Assembly: GCA_035358815.1 (NCBI GenBank)
Contig: DAOPQC010000008.1
Location: forward strand, 1 to 64,000
DNA length: 64,000 bases
Direction of reading: 5' to 3'
Origin: Thermoanaerobaculales bacterium
Lineage (GTDB): Bacteria; Acidobacteriota; Thermoanaerobaculia; Thermoanaerobaculales; Sulfomarinibacteraceae
The notes below the pieces were generated by a model that did not search any database, had not been told where the DNA came from, and worked only from the letters and a program-made list of their open reading frames with translations. Each line of letters begins with the position of its first letter. The first letter of the stretch is position 1. A program made the translations under genes and the position numbers. Positions 26,232 to 34,680 of the stretch are shown here, one piece after another.

Positions 26232-27287
26232 ATGAGACGTCATCTGATTCTTGGGTCGATTCTGCTCGTCGCCTCGGCGGCGTGTGCCCAGCAACCTGCC
26301 GAGGTGAAGGCCGGAGATGCCGGGGTCGTCGCCCGGTTCGCCGACCAGGCCATCACCGCGGCCGAGCTCGAGGATGCGGTGAAGCCCCAGCTCCTGTCGC
26401 TGCGCCAGCAGGAGTACGAGATCAAGCGCCAGCAGCTCGACCAGACCATCTTCGAGCGTCTGGCGGAGCGCGCCGCAGCCGCCGCCGGGCTCACCTCCGC
26501 GCAGTACCTGGAGCAGCAGGTGACGGCGCGAGTCGGCGAGCCGACCGAGGAGGAGATCCAGAAGGTCCTCGCCCAGTACCGGTCGCGGCTCAACCCCGAC
26601 GACGCCAAGGCCCGCGAGCAGGTGGTGGGCTACCTCAAGCAGCAGCAGCAGGCGAAGCTCAACACCGAGCTCAAGGAGCGGCTGTTCCGCGAGGCCAACG
26701 TCGAGATCCTGCTCGAGCCGATGCGCTTCGACGCCAAGGTGACGGCCGATCACCCGGCGCGCGGCGGCGATCCCGATGCCCCGATCGTGCTCATCGAGTA
26801 CACCGACTTCCAGTGCCCCTTCTGCGGGCGCGTTCAGCCGACCCTGGCCCAGATCATGGACCGGTACGGCAAGTCGGTCCGGCACGTCTTCAAGCAGCTG
26901 CCGCTGCCGATGCATCCGCAGGCCCGGCTCGGCGCCGAGGCGTCGCTTTGCGCCGGCGCCCAGGGCAAGTTCTGGGAGATGCACGACTGGCTGTTCGCCA
27001 ACAAGGACCGGATCGCTCGCGACACCCTGGTCGCCCAGGCGACGGCGATCGGGATCGACGCCGAGAAGTTCGCGGCCTGCGTCGATACCAACGCCTTCGG
27101 TGCGCGGATCGACGAGGACATGTCGGAGGCGCGGAGCTTCGGCATCACCGGCACCCCCGGCTTCCTGGTCAACGGAATCGCGATCCGGGGAGCGATGCCG
27201 TTCGAGGAGTTCGTGCGGGTCATCGACGGCGAGCTCCAGCGCAAGGGGCTGCCGGTGCCGGCGGCCGCCGCCGCGACCGGCAGCTGA
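26232..27287 (+). CDS. SurA_N-like/DsbA-family thioredoxin fold protein
   Basis: 351 residues with a strong AGGAGGT ribosome site. The signal peptide is ILGSILLVASAACAQ; the Cys at 17 sits in a weak lipobox context. Residues ~30-150 are helical with the parvulin/SurA N-terminal pattern (ITAAELEDAVKPQLLSLRQQ, YLEQQVTARVGEPTEEEI). Residues ~165-345 form a DsbA-like thioredoxin domain with the active site FQCPFCGRVQP near 194 and the cis-Pro loop GITGTPGFLVNG. It probably acts as a periplasmic thiol oxidase or isomerase with a chaperone arm. A clean terminator follows, so the gene is monocistronic. Confidence 0.88.
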   Translation: MRRHLILGSILLVASAACAQQPAEVKAGDAGVVARFADQAITAAELEDAVKPQLLSLRQQEYEIKRQQLDQTIFERLAERAAAAAGLTSAQYLEQQVTARVGEPTEEEIQKVLAQYRSRLNPDDAKAREQVVGYLKQQQQAKLNTELKERLFREANVEILLEPMRFDAKVTADHPARGGDPDAPIVLIEYTDFQCPFCGRVQPTLAQIMDRYGKSVRHVFKQLPLPMHPQARLGAEASLCAGAQGKFWEMHDWLFANKDRIARDTLVAQATAIGIDAEKFAACVDTNAFGARIDEDMSEARSFGITGTPGFLVNGIAIRGAMPFEEFVRVIDGELQRKGLPVPAAAAATGS

Positions 27288-27312
27288 TCCGTTCCCGACG
27301 ATCGTGAACTGT

Positions 27313-27339
27313 GGGCGCGGGAAACCGCGCCCTTTGTTT
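27313..27339 (+). terminator. Rho-independent terminator with GAAA tetraloop
   Basis: The stem GGGCGCGG/CCGCGCCC closes a GAAA tetraloop and is followed by TTTGTTT. It lies 26 bp after the stop of the DsbA-like gene. Confidence 0.85.
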
Positions 27340-27376
27340 CGCGGGAGCGTGGGTGGGCTCCGGGCGCTGGCCGACC

Positions 27377-27537
27377 GTCTCGGGAACGGGAACGGGAACG
27401 GGAACGGGAACGACGTCGGAAGCGGGCGTTGTGGGGTGGCCATCCTGGCTGCCCGCGGAAGCGGAGACGGGCACGGGTACGGGCACGGAGACGGGCGGGC
27501 GGGGGCCCTATCCCCCAGATCCCAGATCCTAGATCCT
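27377..27537. repeat. Composite interspersed repeat, copy E
   Basis: Five GGGAAC units in a row (27381-27411), a diverged middle lacking the CCGTGACA units, and the terminal module TATCCCCCAGATCCCAGATC continuing CTAGATCC (27509-27537). The module ends 2 bp before the stop codon of the small zinc-ribbon gene. Confidence 0.7.
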
Positions 27538-27538
27538 C

Positions 27539-27838
27539 CTAGTCCAGATCGATATCCCTGATCGGCTTGCCGTCGTCGCCGGCCTTCTTCGCGTCGTCGA
27601 CCAGCTTGCGGAACCGGTCTTCGAGCAGGCGGCCCTTGGACTGCTCCTTGCGCATCGCCTCGGCCATCCGCTCGGAGGCGCGCCGTTTGTCGGCCTCGAT
27701 CTCCTTGAGGCGGACGTCGAAATCGACCTTCTCCCGGTGAACGGCCGGCGGCGAGTGCTCGACCACGACTCCCGCCTCGACATCGAGGGTGAGGGCCGAT
27801 CCGCAGTGCGGGCAGGTGACCTTGAGGGGTTCGCTCAT
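27539..27838 (-). CDS. Small zinc-ribbon protein with coiled coil
   Basis: 99 residues starting MSEPLKVTCPHCGSALTLD: one CxxC pair at the N-terminus, a short beta segment, then a charged helical region (residues 35-85; FDVRLKEIEADKRRASERM) likely to form a coiled coil. It ends in an acidic tail. The family resembles small '2-TM/zinc ribbon' hypothetical proteins found widely in this type of genome; no function can be given. It is divergent from the lipoprotein gene. Confidence 0.75.
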   Translation of the reverse strand: MSEPLKVTCPHCGSALTLDVEAGVVVEHSPPAVHREKVDFDVRLKEIEADKRRASERMAEAMRKEQSKGRLLEDRFRKLVDDAKKAGDDGKPIRDIDLD

Positions 27839-27958
27839 GGCGCTGTCTCCGTCGCGGGCCGATTCTAGACCGCCCGCCGCAGCGCGTCACGCCGAGGGGC
27901 CACGGCCGGCGCGGTGGTATTCTCGGGCTGCCGGTTGTGGCCGGAGAAGGGAACCGGG

Positions 27959-28468
27959 ATGAATCGACGGCTGCGAGGGGCGAGCGCGCTCGTCCTGGCG
28001 ATCGCGCTGGTCGCGGCGGCAGGCTGCGAGGACAACGCGATCAGCCCCGTGCAGCGGGAGGCGCTGGACCGGGCGGTCGCCGGCTACCTCGGCGCCCTCG
28101 CCGAGTCCTACTCCACGCTCAGAGTCGAGCCGCTCGAGGAGTGGGCTTCGCCGATCGAGGTCGCGACGGTGCGCAGGATCCTCAAGTCGCTGATGACCAC
28201 CGGCGACCGGGTCGAGGCAACGCTGCGCGACTACCAGGTCGATCGGGTCGCGGTGTTTCGCGGCATCAACGCCACCGTCTGGACCGTCGAGGTGTGGGAC
28301 CTCGTCCGCTACGACGCGTACACCGGAATCGAGAAGGGGAGGACGGACAGCTCCGTCCAGCAGACCATGCTGCAGCTCCGCCAGGTCGAGGGCCGCTGGA
28401 TGGTCATCGCCCGCAGCATCGTCAACGAGGAGCCGCCGGCGGCGGGCAGCTCGGGGGCCGGCGGGTGA
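27959..28468 (+). CDS. Lipoprotein of unknown function
   Basis: 169 residues from the ATG at 27959. The signal ends with a lipobox (ALVAAAGC), so it is lipid-anchored after cleavage. The mature domain of ~145 residues is alpha/beta with an SnoaL/NTF2-like feel (DRAVAGYLGALAESYSTL at the start, RQVEGRWMVIARSIV at the end), but the family is not certain. The stop overlaps the der start (GTGA), so the two genes are translationally coupled. Confidence 0.8.
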   Translation: MNRRLRGASALVLAIALVAAAGCEDNAISPVQREALDRAVAGYLGALAESYSTLRVEPLEEWASPIEVATVRRILKSLMTTGDRVEATLRDYQVDRVAVFRGINATVWTVEVWDLVRYDAYTGIEKGRTDSSVQQTMLQLRQVEGRWMVIARSIVNEEPPAAGSSGAGG

Positions 28469-29796
28469 GCCGCCAGCCCGTGATCGTGATCGTGGGGCGC
28501 CCCAACGTCGGCAAGTCGACCCTCTTCAACCGCTTGACCCGCAGCCGCCGGGCACTGGTCCACGACCTGCCGGGCGTCACCCGTGACCGCATCATCGCCG
28601 ACGCCGAGCGGCCGGGGGGAGGCCGCGTGACGGTCGTCGACACCGGCGGCTTGCTGCTCGAGGACGAGGATCGTTACGTGCCGCTGATCAGGTCCCAGGC
28701 CGAGGAGGCGATCCGCGGCGCCGACGCCGTGGTGCTTCTGCTCGACGGCGAGGCGGGACCGATCCCCGAGGATCGCGACATCTCAAACTACCTGCGGGGG
28801 CTCGGCGTGCCGGTGGTGCCGGTCGTCAACAAGGCCGATCGCTCGGGGGTCGAGCTCGGCACACCCGAGTTTGCCGCCCTCGGCCTGGGCGATCCGGTGC
28901 CGATCTCGGCCGAGCACGGCCGGGGAATCGACGAGCTCTGGGAGGCGCTCGAGCCCCACCTCGGGGCCGCGCACGAGCCCGACGAGGGTGCTGGTCCCGT
29001 CGACGAGGTCCAGGTCGCGATCATCGGCCGCCCCAACGTCGGCAAGTCGTCGCTGCTCAACCGGCTGGTCGGGGTGTCGAGGGTGCTGGTGAGCGAGCTC
29101 CCCGGCACGACTCGCGATGCGGTCGACGTGGTCATGGAGCGGGACGGCGTGCGCTACCGTTTCGTCGACACCGCCGGCATCCGCCGCAAGGGGCGCACCG
29201 ACCGCGGCCCGGAGGTGCTGTCGGTGGTGATGGCGCGGCGCCACCTGGAGCGCGCGGACCTCTGCCTGGTGGTCGTCGACGGTGCTGCCGGCATCAGCGG
29301 GCAGGATGCCCACGTCGCGGGCTATGCGTGGGAGGCCGGGCGGGCGACGGTGGTGGTTGCGAACAAATGGGACCTGGTCGAGGACCGGGCGGCCGCCCGC
29401 CGTGCCATCGCCGACCAGGTGTCGCGCCAGATGGCCTTTGCCCGCCACGCCCCGATGGTCTTCCTGTCGGCCCTCACCGGGAGGGGAGTGCACCGACTGT
29501 TCCCGCTCATGGCGGCGCTGCAGCAGTCGCACTCCAGGCGGGTGCCGAGCGCGGAGCTCAACCGGCTGGTCAAGGAGGCGTGGCGCGCTCATCCGCCATC
29601 GGTGGCCGGGCGGCGAGAGCCCCGCCTGTTCTACTGTGCCCAGGTCGGCACCGCTCCGCCCCGGTTCGCGCTTTTCACCAACCTCGCGACGCAGCCGCAC
29701 TTCTCCTATCTGCGGCACCTCGAGAACGCGCTGCGGAGCGAATTCGGCTTTGAGGGGGTGCCGATCCGGGTTATGATCAAGGGGAGATCGCGCTGA
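28465..29796 (+). CDS. der: GTPase Der (EngA), ribosome assembly
   Basis: 443 residues with two tandem GTPase domains. Each has GRPNVGKS (G1), then DLPGVTRD or ELPGTTRD, VVDTGG or FVDTAGIRRKG (G3), and NKAD or NKWD (G4). The C-terminal KH-like domain is residues ~350-440. Der acts in 50S subunit maturation and is nearly universal in bacteria. The start is a GTG overlapping the upstream lipoprotein stop. The residues before this GTG in the same frame belong to the other reading frame's gene and are not part of Der. Confidence 0.96.
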   Translation: MSRQPVIVIVGRPNVGKSTLFNRLTRSRRALVHDLPGVTRDRIIADAERPGGGRVTVVDTGGLLLEDEDRYVPLIRSQAEEAIRGADAVVLLLDGEAGPIPEDRDISNYLRGLGVPVVPVVNKADRSGVELGTPEFAALGLGDPVPISAEHGRGIDELWEALEPHLGAAHEPDEGAGPVDEVQVAIIGRPNVGKSSLLNRLVGVSRVLVSELPGTTRDAVDVVMERDGVRYRFVDTAGIRRKGRTDRGPEVLSVVMARRHLERADLCLVVVDGAAGISGQDAHVAGYAWEAGRATVVVANKWDLVEDRAAARRAIADQVSRQMAFARHAPMVFLSALTGRGVHRLFPLMAALQQSHSRRVPSAELNRLVKEAWRAHPPSVAGRREPRLFYCAQVGTAPPRFALFTNLATQPHFSYLRHLENALRSEFGFEGVPIRVMIKGRSR

Positions 29797-29806
29797 GGGC
29801 TCGGGG

Positions 29807-32029
29807 ATGGTTTTCTTCAACTACGCGTTGCGCAAGCTCAACGCCAAGATCGTCTACTACGGTCCTGGCCTGTGCGGCAAGACGACGAACCTGCAGTGGA
29901 TCCACGACCACTTCGAGGGCGGCCAGCGCGGCAAGATGATCTCGCTCTCCACCGAGGGCGACCGCACCATCTTCTTCGACCTGCTGCCGCTCGAGATCGG
30001 CGCGATTCGCGGCATGGACGTGACGCTGCAGCTGTACACCGTCCCCGGCCAGGTGCACTACAACTCGACCCGACAGCTGGTCCTGCGCGGCGCGGATGGG
30101 GTGGTGTTCGTTGCCGACTCGCAGTCGACGATGCGCGGCTCCAACGTCGACTCGCTGCGCAACCTCGAGGAGAATCTCTCCCTGCAGGGCGTCGCCCTGG
30201 CGGAGTTTCCCCATGTCCTCCAGTTCAACAAGCGGGACCTCGGCGACCTGATCAGCGTCGACGAGCTGGACGCGGAGCTCAACCGGTCCTCGGTGCCGTT
30301 CTTCGAGGCCGTCGCCACCGAGGGCGTCGGCGTGCAGGAGACGCTGGAGGGGATCGTCAAGCTGGTGATGCGCAACCTCCGCGAGCGCTACGAGCCGGTG
30401 GTGGCGGCCGGCATCGCCGGGCCCGACATCGGCCCGGCGCCGCTCGACGTCGAGGTGCCGGTGGTGCCGATCCGCGCGGCGGCGCCGCCGATTGCCGCTC
30501 GAGTGCCGCCACCGCCGCCGCTGCAACCGCGGCGGCCGCTGGCGACGCCGATGCCTGCGGGCCGGGCGGTCTACACCGCCGCCAGCCGGGCCGGGCTGCA
30601 GGACGACGTGCCGACCCGGGTCTACCCGGAGGGCCGGCAGCCGGCCGCGGAGCCGACGGCGCCGGGAGGGTTCTGGGAGGACGACGACAGCAGGCCGGCC
30701 GGCCGCGAACGGCCCCTTGAGCCCCCGTCTCCGGCCGCGAAGGCGCGTGAGGACTTCGGTTTCGCGATGCCCTTTGCCGACCTGGAGAGCACGACCGACG
30801 TCGGCAGGGCCCTCGAGACCGAGCCGGCGCCACCTCCCGTCGAACCGCCGCTCGAGGAGTATCGTCACGCCGGTGACGAGCTCGAGCGGGTGGCGGCCGC
30901 GCTCCAGGCCGAGCCGGCCTCGCCCTTCGAGGTCGGCGACCTGACGCCGGAGCCGATGACCGCCGACAGCGTCTTCCGTGCCGCGGCGCCGCCCGCCGAA
31001 CGGGTGGCGGAGGCGGCGGAGGCGATCGACCGCCCGCCCTCCTGGCCGGCGCGGCTGCGCGGCACGGTTGACGACCTGGTGGCCAGCGTGCTCGGGCAGC
31101 GTCCGGTCCGCGGCGCGACGACCGAGGCCCCCCCGCCGAGCGAGGTCCCCGAGCTGCGGGACGAGCTGGAGGCTGAGCTGGCCGGTCTGGCGGCCGCGCC
31201 ACCCGCGCCCGGCACAGAGGCCGAGCAGGTGGCCGCCGACCTGGACTGGTGGGAGCCGGTGGAGCCCGGGAAGAGCGCCGAGGAGGAGGTCGTCCTCGTC
31301 GAGGGCAGCGGGCGCGAGCCGGAGGCCGCAGAGCCCGCCGCGCCCCGGCAGGCGGCCGAGGGGTGGTTCGCCGAGCCGGTCACTGACGGCGCTCGCGAGC
31401 CCATCGAGGAGCCTGGCGGGCCGTTCGGCGAGGACGCCATCTCGTACCACGATGCGGAGGTGCAGCAGCTCGTGGCCGAGCACGAGCGCTTCCTCGCCGA
31501 CGAGCGGGTCGACGTCTCACCGCCCCCGCTCGCCGAGCGGGACTGGTACGAGGCGCACACGGCAGAGACGCTGGAGGCGGAGGGCGAGCCGGCTGCCAGT
31601 GTGGAGCCGCTGCCTGCCGTCCGGCCGGAGACGGTGTGGGCCGTCGAGCCGCCGGCCGCGCCCCCCGCCGGGGCCGCCGAATTCAGCCGCGAGCTGGCGG
31701 CGCGGCACGGCCTGATCACGCTGGGCGAGGGGGACCCCTTCGGCGAGTTCGTGGACGAGCAGCCGACGCCGGTCCGACGGGAGATCGAGCCGCAGGTCGA
31801 GATCGCCCCACCGTCGTTCCACAGCCTGGTGCGGGCCGACGACAACCAGCTCCACCTCCGGCTCCACGGCACCGGCGCGATCGCAGAGTCCGGGCAGGTG
31901 CGAGCGCTCGACATCGAGGTCCCGGTGCCGGGTCCCTGGGTCGGCAACCGGCGTGTTACCCTGCAGCTGCGACTGACCCTGTCGCCGGTCGCGGAGGATG
32001 ACGATGGCGGATCAGTTGGTGCTCCCTGA
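29807..32029 (+). CDS. MglA-like small GTPase with ~540-residue C-terminal extension
   Basis: 740 residues. Residues 1-195 match MglA, the Ras-like polarity and gliding GTPase: YYGPGLCGKTTNLQ (P-loop, 19-27), STEGDRTIFFDLLP, LYTVPGQVHYN in place of DxxG, and QFNKRDLGD (NKxD). Residues ~200-680 are Pro/Ala/Glu-rich, low complexity and probably disordered. The last ~60 residues (RALDIEVPVPGPWVG, RRVTLQLRLTLS) look folded, with beta strands. Ordinary MglA ends near 195, so the extension is unusual and may recruit partners. The gene is 10 bp after der and its end overlaps the MerR gene by 26 bp. No MglB/roadblock gene is nearby. Confidence 0.85.
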   Translation: MVFFNYALRKLNAKIVYYGPGLCGKTTNLQWIHDHFEGGQRGKMISLSTEGDRTIFFDLLPLEIGAIRGMDVTLQLYTVPGQVHYNSTRQLVLRGADGVVFVADSQSTMRGSNVDSLRNLEENLSLQGVALAEFPHVLQFNKRDLGDLISVDELDAELNRSSVPFFEAVATEGVGVQETLEGIVKLVMRNLRERYEPVVAAGIAGPDIGPAPLDVEVPVVPIRAAAPPIAARVPPPPPLQPRRPLATPMPAGRAVYTAASRAGLQDDVPTRVYPEGRQPAAEPTAPGGFWEDDDSRPAGRERPLEPPSPAAKAREDFGFAMPFADLESTTDVGRALETEPAPPPVEPPLEEYRHAGDELERVAAALQAEPASPFEVGDLTPEPMTADSVFRAAAPPAERVAEAAEAIDRPPSWPARLRGTVDDLVASVLGQRPVRGATTEAPPPSEVPELRDELEAELAGLAAAPPAPGTEAEQVAADLDWWEPVEPGKSAEEEVVLVEGSGREPEAAEPAAPRQAAEGWFAEPVTDGAREPIEEPGGPFGEDAISYHDAEVQQLVAEHERFLADERVDVSPPPLAERDWYEAHTAETLEAEGEPAASVEPLPAVRPETVWAVEPPAAPPAGAAEFSRELAARHGLITLGEGDPFGEFVDEQPTPVRREIEPQVEIAPPSFHSLVRADDNQLHLRLHGTGAIAESGQVRALDIEVPVPGPWVGNRRVTLQLRLTLSPVAEDDDGGSVGAP

Positions 32030-32492
32030 GGGGCAGGACAGCTTCAAGCTGAACGAGGTCTGCAAGCTTGCCAACGTCCAGCCCTACATGCTGCGGTTCT
32101 GGGGCACCGAGTTCGAGCAGCTCGAGGCGGCCAAGAGCGGCACCGGCCAGCGCCTCTACTCCCGGGACCAGGTCGAGCTGATCCTCGAGATCCGCCGCCT
32201 GCTGTTCGACGAGGGCCTGACCATCGCCGGCGCCCGCAAGCGCATCGGCTCGTCGCACGGAACCGCGCGCCCGGCCCCGCCCGCGGAGCCTGTGGTCGAG
32301 GCGGCGCCCGCCGCCGCGGCCGAGGCCGCCGAGCCGCCCGCGCCGGAGCCCGAGCCGGCGCCGGCGCTGCCGCCGCGCCGGGCGGCTCTCGCCGAGAAGC
32401 TGGCCGCCGACGAGGCGGCGCCGCTGCTTTCGACGCTGCGCACCGTTCGCACCGAGGTTGCCAAGATCGTCGCCGAGCTGAAGCGCCCGTAG
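32004..32492 (+). CDS. MerR-family transcriptional regulator
   Basis: 162 residues. The N-terminal winged helix is FKLNEVCKLANVQPYMLRFW through the Arg/Asp-rich YSRDQVELILEIRRLL, with the MerR-type GARKRIG. An Ala/Pro/Glu-rich linker (80-125) leads to a short helical C-terminus likely used for dimerisation. There is no effector-binding cysteine set, which fits the small MerR regulators often next to integration-host-factor genes. I prefer the ATG at 32004 because GGAGG (31993-31997) is six bases away; an ATG at 31998 is also in frame. It overlaps the end of the MglA-like gene. Confidence 0.88.
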   Translation: MADQLVLPEGQDSFKLNEVCKLANVQPYMLRFWGTEFEQLEAAKSGTGQRLYSRDQVELILEIRRLLFDEGLTIAGARKRIGSSHGTARPAPPAEPVVEAAPAAAAEAAEPPAPEPEPAPALPPRRAALAEKLAADEAAPLLSTLRTVRTEVAKIVAELKRP

Positions 32493-32735
32493 CAACCTTG
32501 TAGCGCAGCCATCCCGGCTGCTTGTAGCGCAGGCTTCCAGCCTGCCTTTCAGCGCAGGCATCCTGCCTGCCATCCTCGTGTTGACAGCGCCGCCGCGGCG
32601 CGTCATAGTCCGGCCGGGATCTCTCCAACAATGTGTTCAAGTCCACGTGGTTCGCGAGATCGGCTCGGCCACAGGACAGGGTGCGCGTGGAGATGCGCCG
32701 GCCGGCTACCGGCGCGGCCAGGAGGGAGGTCGGTG
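32493..32735. repeat. Three TAGCGCAG palindromic repeat units and 5' leader
   Basis: Units at 32498-32521, 32522-32545 and 32547-32570 follow the pattern TTGTAGCGCAGGCWTCCWGC plus CTGC, each a short imperfect palindrome (GCAGGCxTCCxGCCTGC). Two more lie at 34137-34184. The remaining 160 bp up to the next gene must hold its promoter, and GGAGGGAGG (about 32718-32726) is its ribosome site. Confidence 0.75.
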
Positions 32736-34100
32736 ATGGTCAGGGGAAGGTGGTTCTTCGTCGTCGCAGCGATCGGTCTGACGGGCGCTGCCATCGCATC
32801 TGAACCCGAAAGCGCGGTCACCTGGCACGGCGGGCCGGCGGCTCCGGTCCTGGCAGGCGCATTCCTCGGTGAGCCGTCTGCCGGGAGCGGCGCAACCCCA
32901 GGAGCGGTCACCCCCGGCCAGCCGAAGGGCCGGGGCGCGGACGTGAGGATCGGCAGTCCCCGCCAGGGCGCCCAGGACGTGGCCCTCGACTTCGACCAAG
33001 CGACCGGCAACCTGTTCGCGGTCGTGGGGTGGAATGATCCCACGCATCCCTTCTGGAGGGTGAACATCTCCACAGACGACGGCGCCTCCTGGTCAGAAAC
33101 CACGGGCGTTGGCGGGTCCAGCTTGTTCGATGCGGCGGTCGTCGACCAGTTCGTCTACGTCGCGTACTCGAACGAGGATTACAACGTTCTCCGAATGTCG
33201 CGGTTCTTCGTCGCCGACGGCACGATGGACATGTCGTACGGCGGTGGCGGACTCGTCAACGTCGCCATCGTCGACCCGAACACGATCCTCGACATCGCGG
33301 TCGGCGCCAACGCCGACGCACAGGACAACCGCATCTACGTTGCCTTCATCGAGAGCAATCACGCGGTGCGCTTCTTCTGGGACGTGGCCGACGATGGCAC
33401 CACGTGGGCGGAGATGTCGCCATCGCCGTCGCTGGTGAGCGCTGCGTCGGGCCTGGACTACCACTGGGGGGGAGGCACCCTCGGGAGCGACCCGAACCGT
33501 TTGTGGCTCTCGTGCCTGGGCACGGATGGCTACGTCCACGTCCTGGCCGCGGCCGCATCCGGGAGCTGGAACCACTACTTTTTCTCTTTTACCCCTTACC
33601 CAAACCAGACTCGGACCCGGATTTCGGCCTACGGGAACTACGTCGTCGTCGCGTACACGGCAGCGGGGACCAACGCTGCCGCGCCGTTCTATCTCGTCAG
33701 CTACAACAACGGAACGACGTGGTTCTCTGGCTTCGCCTATGATCCACCGACCGGCGCGCCCGGCTGCTTCGGCGTCGACGTCACGGCTCGCGGCGGGTGG
33801 GGCACCGGGATCATCTACAACAGCGAGAGCAGCTTCGACACCGTCTCCGTGGCCACTCGCGAGGACTACGCCCAGGGATCCCCTTGGAGCCCGCCCTTCA
33901 CCTTCAACGAGGTCGACGCCTTCTCCGGCAGTCCCTCGTTCATCCAGTACCTGCGTCCCCTCGGGGCCTTCGGGATGGTGTATCTGGCTGGAGACACAGC
34001 GGGGAATGTCATCCCGTACTTCGATTTCATCGCCCTGATGCCGTTCGACGACGGGTTCGAGTTCGGCGACACGTCGGCTTGGTCGAACACGGTGCCTTAG
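32736..34100 (+). CDS. Secreted beta-propeller-like protein with GDTSAWS tail
   Basis: 454 residues from an ATG with GGGAGG upstream. The signal peptide is WFFVVAAIGLTGAAIASE. The body has repeated short beta motifs with Asp-box-like phrases (STDDGASWSETTG, DVADDGTTWAEM, SYNNGTTWFSG), typical of sialidase or BNR beta-propellers, but sialidase catalytic residues are not evident. The end is DDGFEFGDTSAWSNTVP, shared with the zinc protease and the small secreted protein upstream. It is likely an extracellular or surface protein of unknown ligand. Confidence 0.82.
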   Translation: MVRGRWFFVVAAIGLTGAAIASEPESAVTWHGGPAAPVLAGAFLGEPSAGSGATPGAVTPGQPKGRGADVRIGSPRQGAQDVALDFDQATGNLFAVVGWNDPTHPFWRVNISTDDGASWSETTGVGGSSLFDAAVVDQFVYVAYSNEDYNVLRMSRFFVADGTMDMSYGGGGLVNVAIVDPNTILDIAVGANADAQDNRIYVAFIESNHAVRFFWDVADDGTTWAEMSPSPSLVSAASGLDYHWGGGTLGSDPNRLWLSCLGTDGYVHVLAAAASGSWNHYFFSFTPYPNQTRTRISAYGNYVVVAYTAAGTNAAAPFYLVSYNNGTTWFSGFAYDPPTGAPGCFGVDVTARGGWGTGIIYNSESSFDTVSVATREDYAQGSPWSPPFTFNEVDAFSGSPSFIQYLRPLGAFGMVYLAGDTAGNVIPYFDFIALMPFDDGFEFGDTSAWSNTVP

Positions 34101-34136
34101 CGCGCGGTGCATGTGAGGCCCGGCGGCCCCGCTTTC

Positions 34137-34184
34137 TTGTAGCGCAGGCATCCTGCCTGCCTGTAGCGCAGCCTTCCAGGCTGC
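34137..34184. repeat. Two more TAGCGCAG palindromic units
   Basis: Units at 34137-34160 and 34161-34184 match those at 32498-32570 and flank the same gene on its other side. The rest of the spacer up to the tRNA holds no gene. Confidence 0.75.
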
Positions 34185-34292
34185 TGATGGGGTTCGATCG
34201 CCACTCTGGAGTATCCGCGGCGGATCGCGTACAATTCGCCGCTGCGAGGCGGGCGGGGTCTGATCGACGTCGCCCGGGTATCGCAACCGCGT

Positions 34293-34369
34293 CGGGACGT
34301 GGCGCAGCCTGGTAGCGCACCTGAATGGGGTTCAGGGGGTCCGGAGTTCAAATCTCCGCGTCCCGACCA
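34293..34369 (+). tRNA. tRNA-Pro (anticodon GGG)
   Basis: 77 nt. The acceptor stem CGGGACG pairs with CGTCCCG, and A plus CCA are encoded. The D-arm region is GCGCAGCCTGGTAGCGC. The anticodon stem CCTGA/TCAGG has the loop ATGGGGT, giving GGG. The T-arm is GGAGTTCAAATCTCC. It reads CCC (and CCU) codons. tRNA 3' ends are common integration sites, and accessory DNA begins after it. Confidence 0.95.
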
Positions 34370-34387
34370 TTTATAATCAATGATTTA

Positions 34388-34412
34388 GCCCGCCGACAGC
34401 GGCGGGCAATTT
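34388..34412 (+). terminator. Rho-independent terminator of tRNA-Pro
   Basis: A 7-bp stem GCCCGCC/GGCGGGC (34388-34407), loop GACAGC, then AATTTTG. It lies 19 bp after the tRNA. Confidence 0.8.
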
Positions 34413-34680
34413 TGTCTCGGAACACCCTGGGAACACTTTTGGGTCGGGAAAGGGCACTTCCGTCTACCGACCAGAGGCGATTGAGGCGCGTCGATAACAC
34501 CAACAGGAACCGGAACTTGGGGGTGCCATCGTCGTGCTGGGAGCGGAGCGGAGTGCGCGTTGCCCTGCGGAATGGTCCCCTACGGGGCGGGGTGGGGGAG
34601 GGGGTAGGGCGCCCCTCGACGGGCGGGTCCCATCGTCGGCAATGCTGGCTCTATATCGGCGGATGACAAAAAGGGCCTTG
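34413..34680. other. Noncoding start of accessory region
   Basis: Base composition changes here from the flanking GC-rich core. I see no integrase fragment or attachment repeat. A poly-G-rich stretch (34577-34610) and a short hairpin are present, but no supported gene. Confidence 0.4.

Noticed and set aside
2690..27537. CRISPR array
   Set aside because: The GGGAAC runs and composite repeats lack regular spacers and there are no cas genes.
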